A stretch of 64,000 nt of DNA from Hyposmocoma kahamanoa (GCF_003589595.1 NW_020654878.1:834216-898215), one strand, 5' to 3'. Positions 44,546-55,968 are shown, counted from the stretch's first letter. The notes: generated by a model not told the origin, from the sequence alone. A program made the numbers and translations.

Positions 44546-46433
44546 AACAAACATAGCATCTGTTTAAAATTACCATAGTATTGAACCCGTACAGTACATT
44601 TCTCGTTTTCTTCTCGTTATTAACTGCCGAAGAGTACCTTCGTCAGAATCTGACGCCGATATATCGACTACTGCATATAACTCCTGTGTCTCTCATGCGT
44701 CATGCAAAGCAAATTTTACACCAGAGCGGTGACCTTTGCATTCTGCGTTTGCGTGAGACAAATGCGTGACGTCACGAAAATGCATCTTTAGTCTGAAGCG
44801 CGCTTTACGTTGATTACTTTAAGTGGTCAGTGATAGACAAACAAAATATGTATAGATCTCTCATTAGGTGCACTACACACCAAAAATGCATTTGCGTGAT
44901 GCAATCGGATCGGATATCAGCTTGGCTACGTATTATATTTTTTGTTTTATTGTATATGTCCATCTCATTCCTTGATTGTTTTTATATTAATTTGGGATTT
45001 GTAATGGTATCTGATTGTGCTTTATCTAGCGAAAGTAAAATTTTAATTATCTTCACTTCATATGTAAGTAAATAACACTCGACAAAAGAACAGCTGAACA
45101 GACGGAATCTATCATAGGAAATGAAATTATTTGGATTTGAACGTATTGTCGCAATGTACGGTCGATACGGTATCATTCTTACCATATATAGAGATGGATA
45201 TAGATACCACCACGTCCTAGATTAACGGTTTACCGCGGCAGCTTCAAATTCGCTACATCCAAGTGCTAGAATGATTTGACTCCTCCAATAAGAAACTCAA
45301 AGTCGTCTTAGACTTTCAAAAGAAAATGCAAGCTTTGGCTACTTTCGAGGCAAAGATCGACAAGTAATTGCATGTAGCTTACATTCTTATATTTTTATTT
45401 TTAGGTGTTATTCGTCTCTGCCTAAACTTCAAATTGGAGTATATTGAAATGAAATGTTTTATTTAACACTGGTGCCATCGTGACAATAGGATTTATAACT
45501 TTAGGTGATATATGTGTATATTTATAGTTAAGTGATAATTTTTTGGAGCTACTCTAGTCGCGTCATGCAACTACTGTCATTGCAAAGCAACCGTGGTAGC
45601 CATTAGGCTGGTATTAGAGATGTCATTAGCCATCGAGTATATAGTCGATGTCTCAAGCAGAAGGTGTAAAATAGACGGTGAAAAATATCGTGAGGAAACC
45701 TACACACATCTGCAATTTAATGATGTGTGTGAAGTTCCCAATTCTCATTTCAATTACGATACTATGTTACTTGGAAGGAATTAAGCCTTATGACTCTTTC
45801 GATGCATGCACCTTTTAAAATTCTTTGAATATTGTGTGTTTGTCATCGACCATGTAGTGCTGTCATGGCCGAATCGGGCTGAAAAGCAACATTTCTCTGA
45901 GCACGTGTCTGTCACACGCATATTTAAAATGTAAATCTTTTTTTTGTAATTGTTTCTGTAAATTACGTAATTATTTTATCATTTCTGTAACTTTGTTTTT
46001 TGTTTATGTGTGTGAAAATAAATAGTTTAAATGAATGCAGTATTACTTACTTATACAAATAAAATAGTATATCCATGAAGCAAAATATCATATCAATTAA
46101 AGTACTTTCGCTCCGTGTCTCTTAGACGTGTAATATAAACGATTACAACAATTATATAAACTCACTACAACAGGAAATTCATATATGCAATTACAAAACA
46201 CAGATAATACATTAACGACCGTAGGCATGCTGTAGCCTATCAATCAATGCGTTTCAATAAACTCTGTGTACATTATCTTATCACCGTGTATAAATTGCTC
46301 ATAGAAAACAATGAGGATCACACGGTTTTCAAATTGTTAGAATTCTAAAGAATGGAAACAAATTTCGGTAAACCAGAGAGTAATATACTGTTCGTTACTC
46401 TGTGCAAGAAGTTTTTAAACTGAATCTGGTCTG
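44546..46433. other. No convincing gene; CRE palindrome; 30-codon frame
   Basis: GTGACGTCAC at 44766-44775 is a perfect CRE-type palindrome. At 45275-45367 a frame ends KKMQALATFEAKIDK, helix-like but only 30 codons. Other frames are unrecognised. Confidence 0.35.
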
Positions 46434-46690
46434 TATAGATTTTAAGACTTTCGTGGTTATTCACTAAATGATTATCACTAGTAACAGGTTTCTTACCACG
46501 GTATAACTTCTTTTTATTTTCCCGATATTTCGGAACGGTTGCACGCTCCATGGTCACGGGTTGACTGGACGGCGGCAGATGACAGCTTTATGGACAGACA
46601 TATCTGTCTACCCTCTTGTCTATGTCTATAAAAAGAAGTTATACCGTGGTAAGAAACCTGTTACTAGTGATAATCATTTAGTGAATCTGG
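46434..46690. mobile_element. R-H foldback element with 59-bp perfect inverted ends
   Basis: 46459-46517 and 46628-46686 are exact reverse complements over 59 nt (beginning ATTCACTAAATGATTATC). The 110-nt centre matches the left arm of the 30492 copy (CCGATATTTCGGAACGG, GACTGGACGGCGGCAG). A direct repeat TGAATCTGGTCTG lies at 46421-46433 and 46682-46694. Confidence 0.85.
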
Positions 46691-46744
46691 TCTGGTTCTT
46701 TTGCATAGTGCTTCGAGAGTTAATTCAATATGACGACGTCCGTG

Positions 46745-46938
46745 GTCGTGTGACTTCCACATCGGTTTTCATGATGTCGCCAACTTTGAGGTTCCGGGTT
46801 CGATCACCAGTCGGGTAAACTTTTCTATATTGTCTCTGGCTCTGGGTGTTTGTGGTACCTTTGTTGTTTCCGATTTCCATAACACAATGCTTTAGTTACT
46901 TACTTTGGGATTGAAGCAACGTATATAACGTTGTCTAA
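46745..46938 (+). mobile_element. R-E SINE copy, full length
   Basis: B-box-like GGTTCCGGGTTCGATCACC, then TAAACTTTTCTATATTGTC, CTCTGGGTGTTTGTGGTACC, TTCCGATTTCCATAACACAA and TACTTTGGGATTGAAGCAAC. It serves as the reference copy for R-E. Confidence 0.75.
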
Positions 46939-46944
46939 TATTTA

Positions 46945-47262
46945 CGTAGGTACTAGTTTGTTGTAATTATTAATACAAAGATCGAACACTCAGAAAAAAA
47001 TCTTTTGATCCGGCGGGATTCGATTTGACGTCTTCTATACCATACCGTGGCAGACGCTATACCAACTAAGCCACGGAACGAACCAGCGTACCTCACGAAT
47101 TATTATATATGCTTGTTGTCGTATTTGGTTTTTCAACGACTTTTTAGCCGTAGCGCCATCTATGAGAAATCTATGAATTTCGTCGATCGAATCGAGTATT
47201 TGTTGGATCTTTGTATTAATAATTATAACAAACTAGTGGAGTAATTTCACATAAAAAATAAT
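46945..47262. mobile_element. R-C element with inverted ends
   Basis: The left end ATTATTAATACAAAGATCGA (minus orientation) mirrors the right end GATCTTTGTATTAATAATTA. In between, the complement carries the A box TGGCTTAGTTGG and a damaged B box. The right end continues ACAAACTAGTGGAGTAATTT. Confidence 0.75.
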
Positions 47263-47429
47263 TGAATATCAATTCTAAACAAATTTGAAATTTATATAGG
47301 TATTTATATTTATTATTCACATCTATTCTTTATTTTCATTCCCCAATATTGCTGACTGCTTCTTAATTAAGGCGATGACGATTAAAAATCGACGGATGGA
47401 ACGAATCAAAATGCGCAGATTTTTTTTAT

Positions 47430-47672
47430 AATTTCAAGTGACGAGACTAACAATTCGTGCTGGTAGTAAGCGACATGCATATCCATAACAGTTGCAGTGC
47501 CACATACGTTGACAAGTGCCATGTGCCTGTAATTTCACCAGCACCCTTACCCTTCAAAAGTGTAACACAGTAATGCTGACATTATTGCTTGGCGGCAGAA
47601 ATAGGTAAGGTGCTCTTCCCTGGACGAACCCTTTCACCCTTTCACAAGGAGTTCCGCTGCTGCTAAATTTGT
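47430..47672 (-). mobile_element. R-A copy, internally deleted
   Basis: TTTCAAGTGACGAGACTAAC to TTTCACAAGGAGTTCCGCTG. GCAGTGCCAC jumps to ATACGTTGACAAGTGCC. Confidence 0.75.
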
Positions 47673-47855
47673 GAATGTTTAAGAGCAGTATATCTCGCTA
47701 ATGGTGGCAGAAAACATCGTGATGAAACCTGAAAAAGCCTGATGATGGACTTTGACCTAATAAGCCTTCACTTGAGAAGAGAACCGTGCCCACCAGTGGG
47801 ACTTATTACGGGTTAATGATGACGATTACTTATACTAGCTTCGTTTTGTTCGCAG

Positions 47856-47909
47856 GTACCAAACAAAAGCTTCATGACGCTCCTATAGATACACCGTTAC
47901 GACCGCCAG
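47856..47909 (+). CDS. Second coding exon (54 nt) of the SV2/SVOP-like gene
   Basis: Acceptor TTCGTTTTGTTCGCAG and donor CAG followed by GTAAGT are both near-consensus. In phase 1 it reads (G)TKQKLHDAPIDTPLRPP with no stop and leaves phase 1. Being 54 nt and phase 1-1, it can be skipped without shifting the frame. The segment is polar, as expected for a cytosolic N-terminal tail. A longer frame spanning this exon (47786-47989) merely reads through both splice sites. Confidence 0.7.
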
Positions 47910-48564
47910 GTAAGTTAGAAAAGTTAATATATTTAATTATGTGTGACATAGCTATCTTGGGTAATTTTCAGGTTAGTTTCTCTATCTGATTTCGGTGGCA
48001 AATATTCTCATTGAGTATTACTAAATATTCAAGTATATCTTGAAACATTATTCAAAATGTCACGGTAATATATGCTCGAATACTTAATTAACAAAAGAGC
48101 CACCAAAATTAGGTAAAGAAAGTTACCATGAAAATTACTCTCTTATAATATTAATATAATAGTTCCTACTACTTATCGCATCGATGGCATACGTGATGGA
48201 ACATCATGACCCTGTTAATTAAATGTATAATAAATTAAAAAGAAATATAAAAAGAACATAACGTATCTTCAAGAATTTTTTTATAACTAATAATGTTTAA
48301 AAACTAGTATTCAATTCAGTCATTTATTCATTAAGAATGTACATAATTGTGTTTGAATGTCATGGATTTAAATTTAATTATAAAAATTAATTAAAATACA
48401 CAGTCAAATTCATTATTACAAATAAAAAAAAATCAACAGTAATAAAATGTAAGGGCACAAGTATAAAAAATTATAATGAGTCATATGGAATAATTCAAAA
48501 CAATTGATTAAAAAAATAAAATATATATCAACAATTTATAAAATGACAAAAAAAATTAAAATTC

Positions 48565-48800
48565 TTCTACGGAGTAACTGCGTTTTTGTAATAATAAATC
48601 TCTCAGTCTTTTTTTAATAGCTTTATGTCAGTAATAATCTAGTAGAATTTATCTACAGGTAATTTATTAAATAATTTCACGGATTGATATCGGGGGCAGT
48701 GCGTCCCAATATTTAATTTAGGCTCAATTACATTTTTTAATTCTAAGCCTGGTGGCCTCTCTGAATTTGCTCTTTATTTGTCTCAAAGTATAATTTATAT
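48565..48800 (-). pseudogene. LINE 3'-end relic
   Basis: The minus frame ends KKRLRDLLLQKRSYSVEEF after a decayed WDALPPISIRE block. This is like the LP..IR ... FK..LK..L....YYS..EFL close of several non-LTR ORF2 proteins. Stops are frequent. Confidence 0.4.
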
Positions 48801-49231
48801 TCCAAAAAATATTCCTCAAAGTTCTCCAACGAATAGGATTCCGAAAATTTCCCCACCGTCAATATAAAAAAAATACAAACGGTTCTTGCCACCTTAATAG
48901 ATAAGGGTGAGGCCAGATGAGCGTAACCTTTGAGTTGTGAATTGAATGGCGTTTCATGAGTCGATTAGTTTACGCTGCACTCGGTTATATTTTTGTGCCA
49001 CACGACGACGCTAAAGTTGTTCACCGACTCACGCGCGCAATTACGACCGAAGTTCGGTCGCACTGTATGACGTGCTTGTGAGGGTGGAAAGAGGGGTGAG
49101 TGAAACGTTTATTGGTATTTTACAAATTGATATGAACGTTCATATAAAATTACATTAGTATCTGACCACACTTTAATCTCTCCATACTGAGTGTTACATA
49201 CACTCAATAAGGAACCGACCTTCTTTTTCTT

Positions 49232-49460
49232 TTTAACCGACTTCAATAAAAGGAGGAGCTTCTCTATTTGACTGTATGTGTTTTTTTGTATGATTGTTAT
49301 GCGATAACTCCCGGCATTTGTGAATCGATTTTGATGATTCTTTTTTTGTTGGAAAGAGTATACCTCGGTATTGGTCCCATCCACCTCTAAGGGTGGCAAG
49401 CTAGGGGATGAATAACTTTTGGGGTCAGTTTTTTTAGTACTCTGTACTGAGATTATTCAT
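49232..49460 (+). mobile_element. R-B element with both ends
   Basis: TTAACCGACTTCAATAAAAG to GGGGTCAGTTTTTTTAGTAC and TCTGTACTGAGATTATT. The overlapping minus frame is spurious. Confidence 0.8.
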
Positions 49461-50040
49461 ACACTATTTTTAATGGATCCGTCTGTCTAAGTCACGGAAG
49501 AAAAAATAATATCAGTGCTTTAGGCCTCAATTACTATCAGAACCGATGTTGCCAAAAGTCATACATTTTTAATTTGAAACACTACAAAATCTTGATATTG
49601 ACTGGTCGTAGTTTCAAATTTAAAAAGAAATAACAAATTCTGGATGGTTAATATAATTAAATTTAAACTTTATACCCTGTTGGCACATCGTTGAAGAAAG
49701 TGCAACATCATCAATACCTATTATTACGACGTTTTGATATTATATTGAAATTTCAATCAATGTACTGCCATCTAAGGATTGCAATGAAAACACAAACACT
49801 GGAAATACGACCCTAATGGTACTAATGGTAATTAATACTTGAGTATGATTTCGAGTGCTTTAAACCATACTCAAATCCTGACTTGAGCATTGAGTAGAGT
49901 TCTAGAATACGACCCTTAAAGTTGGTTCGCGTCATACGCTAACTAACCACTTCTACTGTATTTATTGTTCTGTGGTATAAGTAAAAAAAAAAATTTTTTT
50001 AATTTTAATATTTTTCGTCTTAATTTTTTTTAAAGATAAT

Positions 50041-50255
50041 AACGCACACAAACGCACATACTCAACATAGCCCCGCACTAGGGCAACCCTGTGTCGCGGG
50101 TGCCATGGACACACATATAGACAACCACAAATTACACCCAAACTCACGAGAGAAATAAATGTAGGCCATACAAATATTTCTCCCGGCCCGGGAATCGAAC
50201 CTAGGGCCTCTGCGTGGCAGTCCGGCTGATAACCGTTCGGCCACAGAGGCAGTAA
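50041..50255 (-). mobile_element. R-D SINE copy, near full length
   Basis: The complement: TGCCTCTGTGGCCGAACGG, B box GGTTCGATTCC, TTTGGGTGTAATTTGTGG, CACCCGCGACACAGGGTT. It lies 147 bp upstream of exon 3. Confidence 0.85.
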
Positions 50256-50401
50256 ATGTTTATTTCTATTATGTAGTGGTGTGATTAACTGTGTTGTTTA
50301 TAAACTGTCTCACCGCGATTTCCGCTTGGCGCGCCGCGTTTCGACGCGTTATGGCGCTTGACACAGTATGATCATCTATTAATAGTACTCGTTGTTGGCA
50401 G

Positions 50402-50455
50402 ACACCACTGAACGACTGCAGCGCGCGCCCTTCGAGACCGCCCTGTATCACGCCG
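50402..50455 (+). CDS. Third coding exon (54 nt); SV2/SVOP-like MFS transporter N-terminus
   Basis: Acceptor CTCGTTGTTGGCAG, donor CCG followed by GTAAGT. In phase 1 it reads (D)TTERLQRAPFETALYHA and leaves phase 1. Of the 17 complete codons after the split first one, 13 end in G or C, against a strongly AT-rich background; this supports selection for coding. The APFETALYHA segment resembles the (D/P)FE.A(I/L)...GFGKF stretch just before transmembrane helix 1 in SV2/SVOP-type major facilitator transporters, so exon 4 should begin with a GFG-like string. Such proteins are ~500 residues; only the first ~40 residues lie here. Family assignment is an inference from ten residues; the exon itself is more secure. 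Confidence 0.65.
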
Positions 50456-50589
50456 GTAAGTACATTCAGCTTGTTTGTTGTTTATTTACGAACTCTGGCT
50501 TTAAAATTATATTAAAACAGATTCACTATAATTTTATACTAAACTGTTTTTGACAAAACAATACCATGGATGGTTCTTGTAATTCTTAT

Positions 50590-50860
50590 TACCTTAAAAA
50601 ATGGAGGAGGTTTTGAATATGACTACACATTTTTTAATATCTTTTTTTGTGTGTTTGTTACGCAACTACTCCGACATTTGTAAACCGATTTCGATAATTC
50701 TTTTTTGTTGGAAAGGGAGTAACCCAATAGAGGTCCCGTTTAATTTTTAAGAGAATATTCTACCTCTAAAGGTTACAAATTAGGGGATGAATCCGGTTTT
50801 ATTGAAATTTACCCACTTTCCACTACCCGGTGTTAACACTTCCCAAATACATAGACAATA
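50590..50860 (+). mobile_element. R-B element, decayed
   Basis: ACCTTAAAAAATGGAGGAGG, GTAAACCGATTTCGATAATT, CAAATTAGGGGATGAATCCG in order. Confidence 0.65.
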
Positions 50861-51336
50861 ATCACGATGAAAGTAAAATATTGGTAGTGCGAAACGAAGA
50901 TGTGTAATACCGATAAGTAGTGGACTGTATTTTTGCGATTTTAAATTACATTAAAAGGTACTTGTACCACGAGTAACTGCACTTGCGAGTAGCTTCCTAT
51001 AAGGACTGGAACTAGTATATGTAGTAGTTCGAAGAAAATGTCAGGAAAATGATAGGAACGTGCACACTCACGGATACGGCCGCCATAGGAAGAAAAGTCC
51101 TCAGGTTCACTACTGAGCACAGTGTATTGCGACCAAAAGAAACTATTAAAAACACAATCGCGCTAATTAGCCATTTTTTGATGCACAAAGTTCAGTGTCT
51201 TAACACTTTGTGTATCAAAAAATGGTGGTTAGACTATCGTCTTTCTTTTTGTTAACTCATTGGCCGGTAAAAGAGACAGCAGCAGCAAAGTGCGCATGTT
51301 GGAAGAGGGTGGAGGATACAAAGGAAGGAAGTCCTC
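50861..51336. other. No gene recognised; short inverted pair
   Basis: CATTTTTTGATGCACAAAGT (51172) and ACTTTGTGTATCAAAAAATG (51205) form an imperfect hairpin. The frame over it is not conserved. Confidence 0.4.
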
Positions 51337-51340
51337 GCAA

Positions 51341-52010
51341 GTGAAAGAAAGAAAGAAAGAAAATATATTTATTTGGTCCACATTACATTGACAATAACTA
51401 CTTTACAACTACAAAAATAAGGAACCAGGTCACCACTCAGCATGTGCCAGTTTGCTCACGGAGAAACAGACCGGCGCTGATATTCTGTGGCCACCACAAC
51501 AGAAAGGACACCACTACAACGAACATACACTTTAACAACAGAAACATATACATACATCAACTTAACATAACATAAAATATATAGGTTTTTAAACATCACA
51601 ATAAACAAACAATCATTAAACAATGACAACTCTTACCACATATAAAAAATATATACACTATAAAATAATATAACATAACATATGCTGGCCTAAATAAACT
51701 ACACAAAAAACAGACAAAAATAAACATAAAAAAAATGAAATAAAATGAAAATTAAAAACAATAATAAAACAAATCAAGAAAAACACTTCACTTATAAAAT
51801 ACCCCACTCGTCGTACCTCTTTTGCTTATCCATTAAATACAATTTAAAATTTCTCTTGAACATGGCAATCGTGGCACATTTTTATAATGGAGGAGGAATA
51901 TTATTCCAGCATTTCGAAGCAGAATAACGAAAACTACCTCGAAATGCCGCGGTTGCGTGTCTAGGATATACAAGACGAGTGGCTAATCTTACATTGCGTT
52001 GTGTACTGTG
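51341..52010 (-). pseudogene. LINE-P 3' end with (TTTC)n tail
   Basis: On the minus strand from about 52008 the frame reads VRLATRLVYPRHATAAFRG, SFRYSASKCWNNIPPPL, one stop, then KCATIAMFKRNFKLYLMDKQ and ends at 51792. This is a non-LTR ORF2 C-terminus. A ~430-bp 3' UTR follows, ending CCAAATAAATATATTTTC and a (CTTT)n tail at 51343-51362. It is 5'-truncated and carries one internal stop. Confidence 0.7.
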
Positions 52011-52842
52011 TGTGTACTGTGAGTGTGTACTGTAATTTATCGTACAGGTACGGTACTACGATACGACAAGTGCTACGATCTACCCTATACTATTTTTGGT
52101 AAACGTATGAAATCCAACAAATATTGTGGTGACCTAGAACTGATCTGATGATGGAAACGGTAGACAGGTGTCTTGTGTTTGGGGTCATGTGATTAGTTTT
52201 GACGAGACTTCTATTTGCGTTTCGATTACTGCGGCATGAACTGTAATAAAAAAAAATGTTTAATTCCATCTATCGCACGATTTTAATGCAAATATCTACA
52301 AAGGGAGTAAGTTATGAGAAAAATTAAACTCAATAAACTTCACCCCAAGCCCAATAGAGAGAAGTCACACCTTCACGAAAAAACGCTGACGTCAATTCAA
52401 TCGTTATTAAGGGATTAACGATGAAAGATAAACCAAGCTCAGTAAAATTAACGCGCGCCGTTTGTCAAGTCGAAGGCCAAGGCGCGGTCCGGCCGTGGTT
52501 GATGCCGAATTTAAGGACGTGAGATGCGTCACTGCTTTTTGTGTTTATACCTTAACATTAATTGCCTTATAAAAAAAACAATAAAAAAGAACAAACAATT
52601 CTAAAATCAAATATATCTTTATTTCATATTTCATACGAAAGCAATTTGTACTTAAAATAACTCATAGGAAACTGTCATTTCAGATCTAGAAAGAGAGAAA
52701 ATACATTTATATGCATACCACAAACGACACCACACACAAAAAAATAAATAACGCAGAAAAAACTATAAAACATAACCAAAAAACGATTCACACTTACAAC
52801 ACAGATAATGAATTGCAAAATAAACACAATTTCTAGTAGCAG
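52011..52842. other. No gene; CRE palindrome
   Basis: TGACGTCA at 52387-52394. The segment 52440-52510 is CpG-richer. No conserved frame was seen. Confidence 0.4.
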
Positions 52843-54235
52843 TAGAGCTCTTTGTAAAAAAGTTTGTCCAAAGAAGTACTCCTACGTTACCTATTTCAAT
52901 ATAAGCATTACTGCGTTCCGGTTTAGAAGGGTAAGGATGCTGGTGAAATTACAGGGGACTTGTCAATTTATGTTTCAGGATGACGGGCGCATTGGCAGTG
53001 CCCATAAGATCTTTGAGATTTAAAGCTCAGAGTGGCACAACAAATGTTATGGATAGGAATGTAGGAAATGTAGGTTAATATTCTATTCCCTTTCTTTATG
53101 CCGACGACTTAAAACTTCTCAAAGTGGTACACTCTGTGGAGGATTCCAAAGCTTTGCAGAATGACCTAGACAATCTTGGGTTGTGGTGTTAAAAAAACGG
53201 AATGACACTGAATGCAACTAAATGTGTAAACATAACATTCACCCGTCGAATAAAAGGTTTTCTCAAATACTCCTACAAAATCAACGACTCCATACTAAAT
53301 GAAGTTGACACGATGAGAGACTTGGGAGTGCTGCTAGACAAAAAATTAACGTATGTACCACATATTGATCACATCGTAAAGAAAGCCTCGAAAACACTCG
53401 GTTTCGTTCTTCGTAACGTCAAGGAATTCCGTAAACCCGCTACAAAAATAATAATGTACAACTGCTTAGTGCGAAGCATTCTCGAATATGGGTCAGTGAT
53501 TTGGCGTCCTCACTACGCGAACCACATGTTGAGAATCGAAAGGATCCAGAAAAGGTTTATGTGGCATTTGTCGTTTTCATCTGGTGTAGCGCAAAGAATA
53601 CGTTCGTACGATAGCAGGTTAAAAATGTTTAAAATGGTTAACCTTAACAAACGTAGAGACACATTAGACATGATTTTTCTATACACAATTATCCGTTACA
53701 AAATAAACTGTTCTTCACTCCTTAGCCAATTCAAACTTAAAGTGCCGCATAGATATCCCCGTCATAGAATTAAAGCTCTCTTTTCGACGCCAATTCGCAG
53801 GACAGTAGCGGGTCGCAACTCGCCAGTTCCTCGTCTATGCAGCATGTATAACCAGTTTATCGTTAATATCAATAATTTAGATATATTTCACGATTCCCTG
53901 GTTAAATTCCGTCGATCGATTACATCATCGTGACCTAATTTTCTTTAAACTTTCAAAACTTTTTTTTTTCTTTTAATAATATTGTTTACTATTTAAGTAA
54001 ATACATAGATACGAGTCTAGCCCTTCGCGGACTACTTTTTTGAATTCACTAATATACTTCCACGCGGTGTTCATCTGTTAAAAATTGTGCAATTAGTATA
54101 AACCCTAGAATAGAAACCACTCATAATGTATTTGTTGTAACAATTGTTGATGAACCTTAATAAATAAATAAATAAATAAATAAATAATCACAAGGCGCAC
54201 GACTTGTTCGTCCCGTCACTTGATATTATACAACA
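52843..54235 (+). mobile_element. R-A copy split by a LINE-Q insertion
   Basis: The left piece, 52843-53060, runs GTAGAGCTCTTTGTAAAAA to GTTATGGATAGG. The right piece, 54190-54235, is CAAGGCGCACGACTTGTTCG to CACTTGATATTATA. In the R-A consensus these are nearly adjacent, so the intervening ~1.1 kb inserted here. Confidence 0.8.
53065..54188 (+). pseudogene. LINE-Q ORF2 C-terminal third, 5'-truncated at YADD
   Basis: The frame opens near 53079 and enters the reverse transcriptase active-site box YADD (53097-53108, FLYADDLKLL). It continues HSVEDSKALQNDLDNLGLWC, meets an in-frame TAA at 53190-53192, then is open for 243 codons from ATG 53202 to 53933. Recognisable blocks are LNATKCVNITFTR, MRDLGVLLDKKLTY, CLVRSILEYGSVIWRPHYA and RIERIQKRFMWHL, the palm end and thumb of a jockey-like non-LTR ORF2. 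A ~250-bp 3' UTR ends in a (TAAA)n tail at 54158-54187. A single stop implies a young insertion. The ATG at 53202 is internal, not a true start. Confidence 0.85.
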
Positions 54236-54427
54236 AATCACAAACAAAACTACCTATCAGATAAATCTATCTATCTTTACAGAACACATGGTCACGGCTG
54301 ATTGACAGTCAGCCTTATTGCTTGGCCACCATTAGGTTGTTGCTTTAGTCTACCTGTCATCGTCATGGCTCGCTGTATATCCTGCCCAGCTCCCAACACC
54401 TTACACAATTCGTACCCTATATGATAC

Positions 54428-55345
54428 CTATGTCCGGACATAATCACAGGACACTGCAACCGGTATTACTAGTATCCGGTATGAGCCCGCTACTAGAGCT
54501 AGTAGAGGATGAGTTAGACATTCTCCGGTCTCTCCAGGTGCGTAGCTTTTTTTTGTCATAACTAATACACACACGAAACACAGAGTATTGCATTCCTTTG
54601 CCGTACACATCAGGAAGAAGGAAGCAAAGCACTTAGTGCGAATGGGTGGTATATCAACGACATAAGGATGGAGTGTTCCCGACCTTCTAGGCAACCAAAG
54701 GTGGAACGGTGAGGGTGGAACTAAATTGAAAAGTTTCTGAGCACACTCCCCGAAATGTATCCGATAGAAAACCGACAAGCAGACAACTTTTCTGCGATGG
54801 TCTAGATTTTATCGCTTCGACGCCACAAGAGAATTGCTGTTAATAAGGGTCTTTGCTTTTGCTCCACCGAGTCCAAGGCAGCTAACTGGTAATGGGCAGA
54901 GCCGTCCCAAAGGTGGCAGCGGTACTCGATACACGATCGAACTTGTGCTTTATACAGATTTAAAAGCTGTTCAGGTGTGAAGTACCGCCTGACCTTGTAA
55001 AGTATGTCTACTTTTTTGGCAACAGATGTGCCAAGCACTCGATGTAGCGTCAAAGTTACGGTTGGATGATAAGTTCAGACCAAGTAGCTCGAAGCTCCGC
55101 CACCAAAGAGGAGATTTGGTAGGGGACTTTAGAGTCAACGGCTTAGCGGTGGCAACCGTCAGTTGCGCAAAGCGCAACGGGAAGTGAGCGTGCGTACACC
55201 TCTGGTACCTATCTCAAAATAGGGAGGGTACTGTACGTGTACCCGAGGCGGCTCAAGTCAGTGGCAACGGTCTGTGTACATTGGTTGATTCGGAAGTCAG
55301 GGTAGGTAGGGAGGGTCACTATAATCAAAACTGTTGTATAGCCAT
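54428..55345 (-). pseudogene. LINE-K ORF2 C-terminal relic, frameshifted
   Basis: Minus-strand blocks in order: KKVDILYKVRRYFTPEQLL, LYKAQVRSCIEYRCHLWDGS and LAALDSVEQKQR (54802-55053), then in another frame VFYRIHFGECAQKLFNLVP and PPIRTKCFASFFLMCTAKEC. This is the thumb and tail of a non-LTR ORF2. The 5' flank to 55345 is shared with 9890-10180 and, inverted, 58245-58530. Confidence 0.8.
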
Positions 55346-55749
55346 ATCTGATCATATGTCAAAAGTGCTATTGACAACACGAAACAAATTATGTACATAG
55401 ATGTAAAATTTTATAACTCTCCCAAATTTCGTAAAATGGTCATTTTACAGATGTGACCTTATTACACCAAATGTGCGAATTATGTCTTATTTAAAACAAG
55501 CATTTGCAGCAACAATGTTGCACTTTATCAGCGACAGCCAAGAATTCTTAAATCTAGTCTCGTGACTTTGAGATAAAAATAAACTAAATTATGGGTGTAT
55601 GTCCTTCGCACCAATAAAAGAAGTCAGAATTATTTTTTTCATAAGGGTGAACTGGAATTTTTTAGTAATAATATCCAATGTCCTTTATAATGTAAAAACT
55701 AATATTAATTATTATTTTTTGTACTAAGTTAAAAGAGTAAGGTTCTTTT
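55346..55749. other. No gene recognised
   Basis: AT-rich spacer. Confidence 0.45.
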
Positions 55750-55968
55750 TAACCGACTTAAAAAAAAGGAGGAGGTTCTCAATTTGTCTGTATGTATTTT
55801 TTTTATGTATGTTACGCTATAACTCCGCCATTTATGAACCAATTTTGATGATTCTTTTTTTGTTGGAAAGAAGGTACCTCAGATGTGGTCCCATTTAAAT
55901 TTCATGAAAGGGTGGCAAACTAGGGGATGAATGACTTTTGCGGTCGGTTTTTTAAACCGGAGGTTAGG
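55750..55968 (+). mobile_element. R-B element
   Basis: TTAACCGACTTAAAAAAAAG to GATGAATGACTTTTGCGGTC and GGTTTTTTAAACC. The central CCACCTCTAAGG block is deleted. Confidence 0.8.

Larger units (their letters stand above)
23546..47855 (+). other. Intron 1 of the split gene (24.3 kb)
   Basis: Begins GTAATT after GAG and ends with the pyrimidine-rich acceptor CTTCGTTTTGTTCGCAG. Its length is mostly mobile-element sequence, annotated separately. Further coding exons inside it are possible, but I saw none with good sites and the right phase. Confidence 0.55.
47910..50401 (+). other. Intron 2 of the split gene (2.5 kb)
   Basis: GTAAGT ... GTTGTTGGCAG. It contains AT-rich low-complexity DNA (47990-48560), a LINE end, one R-B and one R-D. 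Confidence 0.6.

Noticed and set aside
45275..45367. 30-codon frame ending KKMQALATFEAKIDK
   Set aside because: Helix-like but too short, no splice context, plausible by chance.
49109..49399. 96-codon minus frame
   Set aside because: It lies largely in an R-B element; similar frames recur in other R-B copies.
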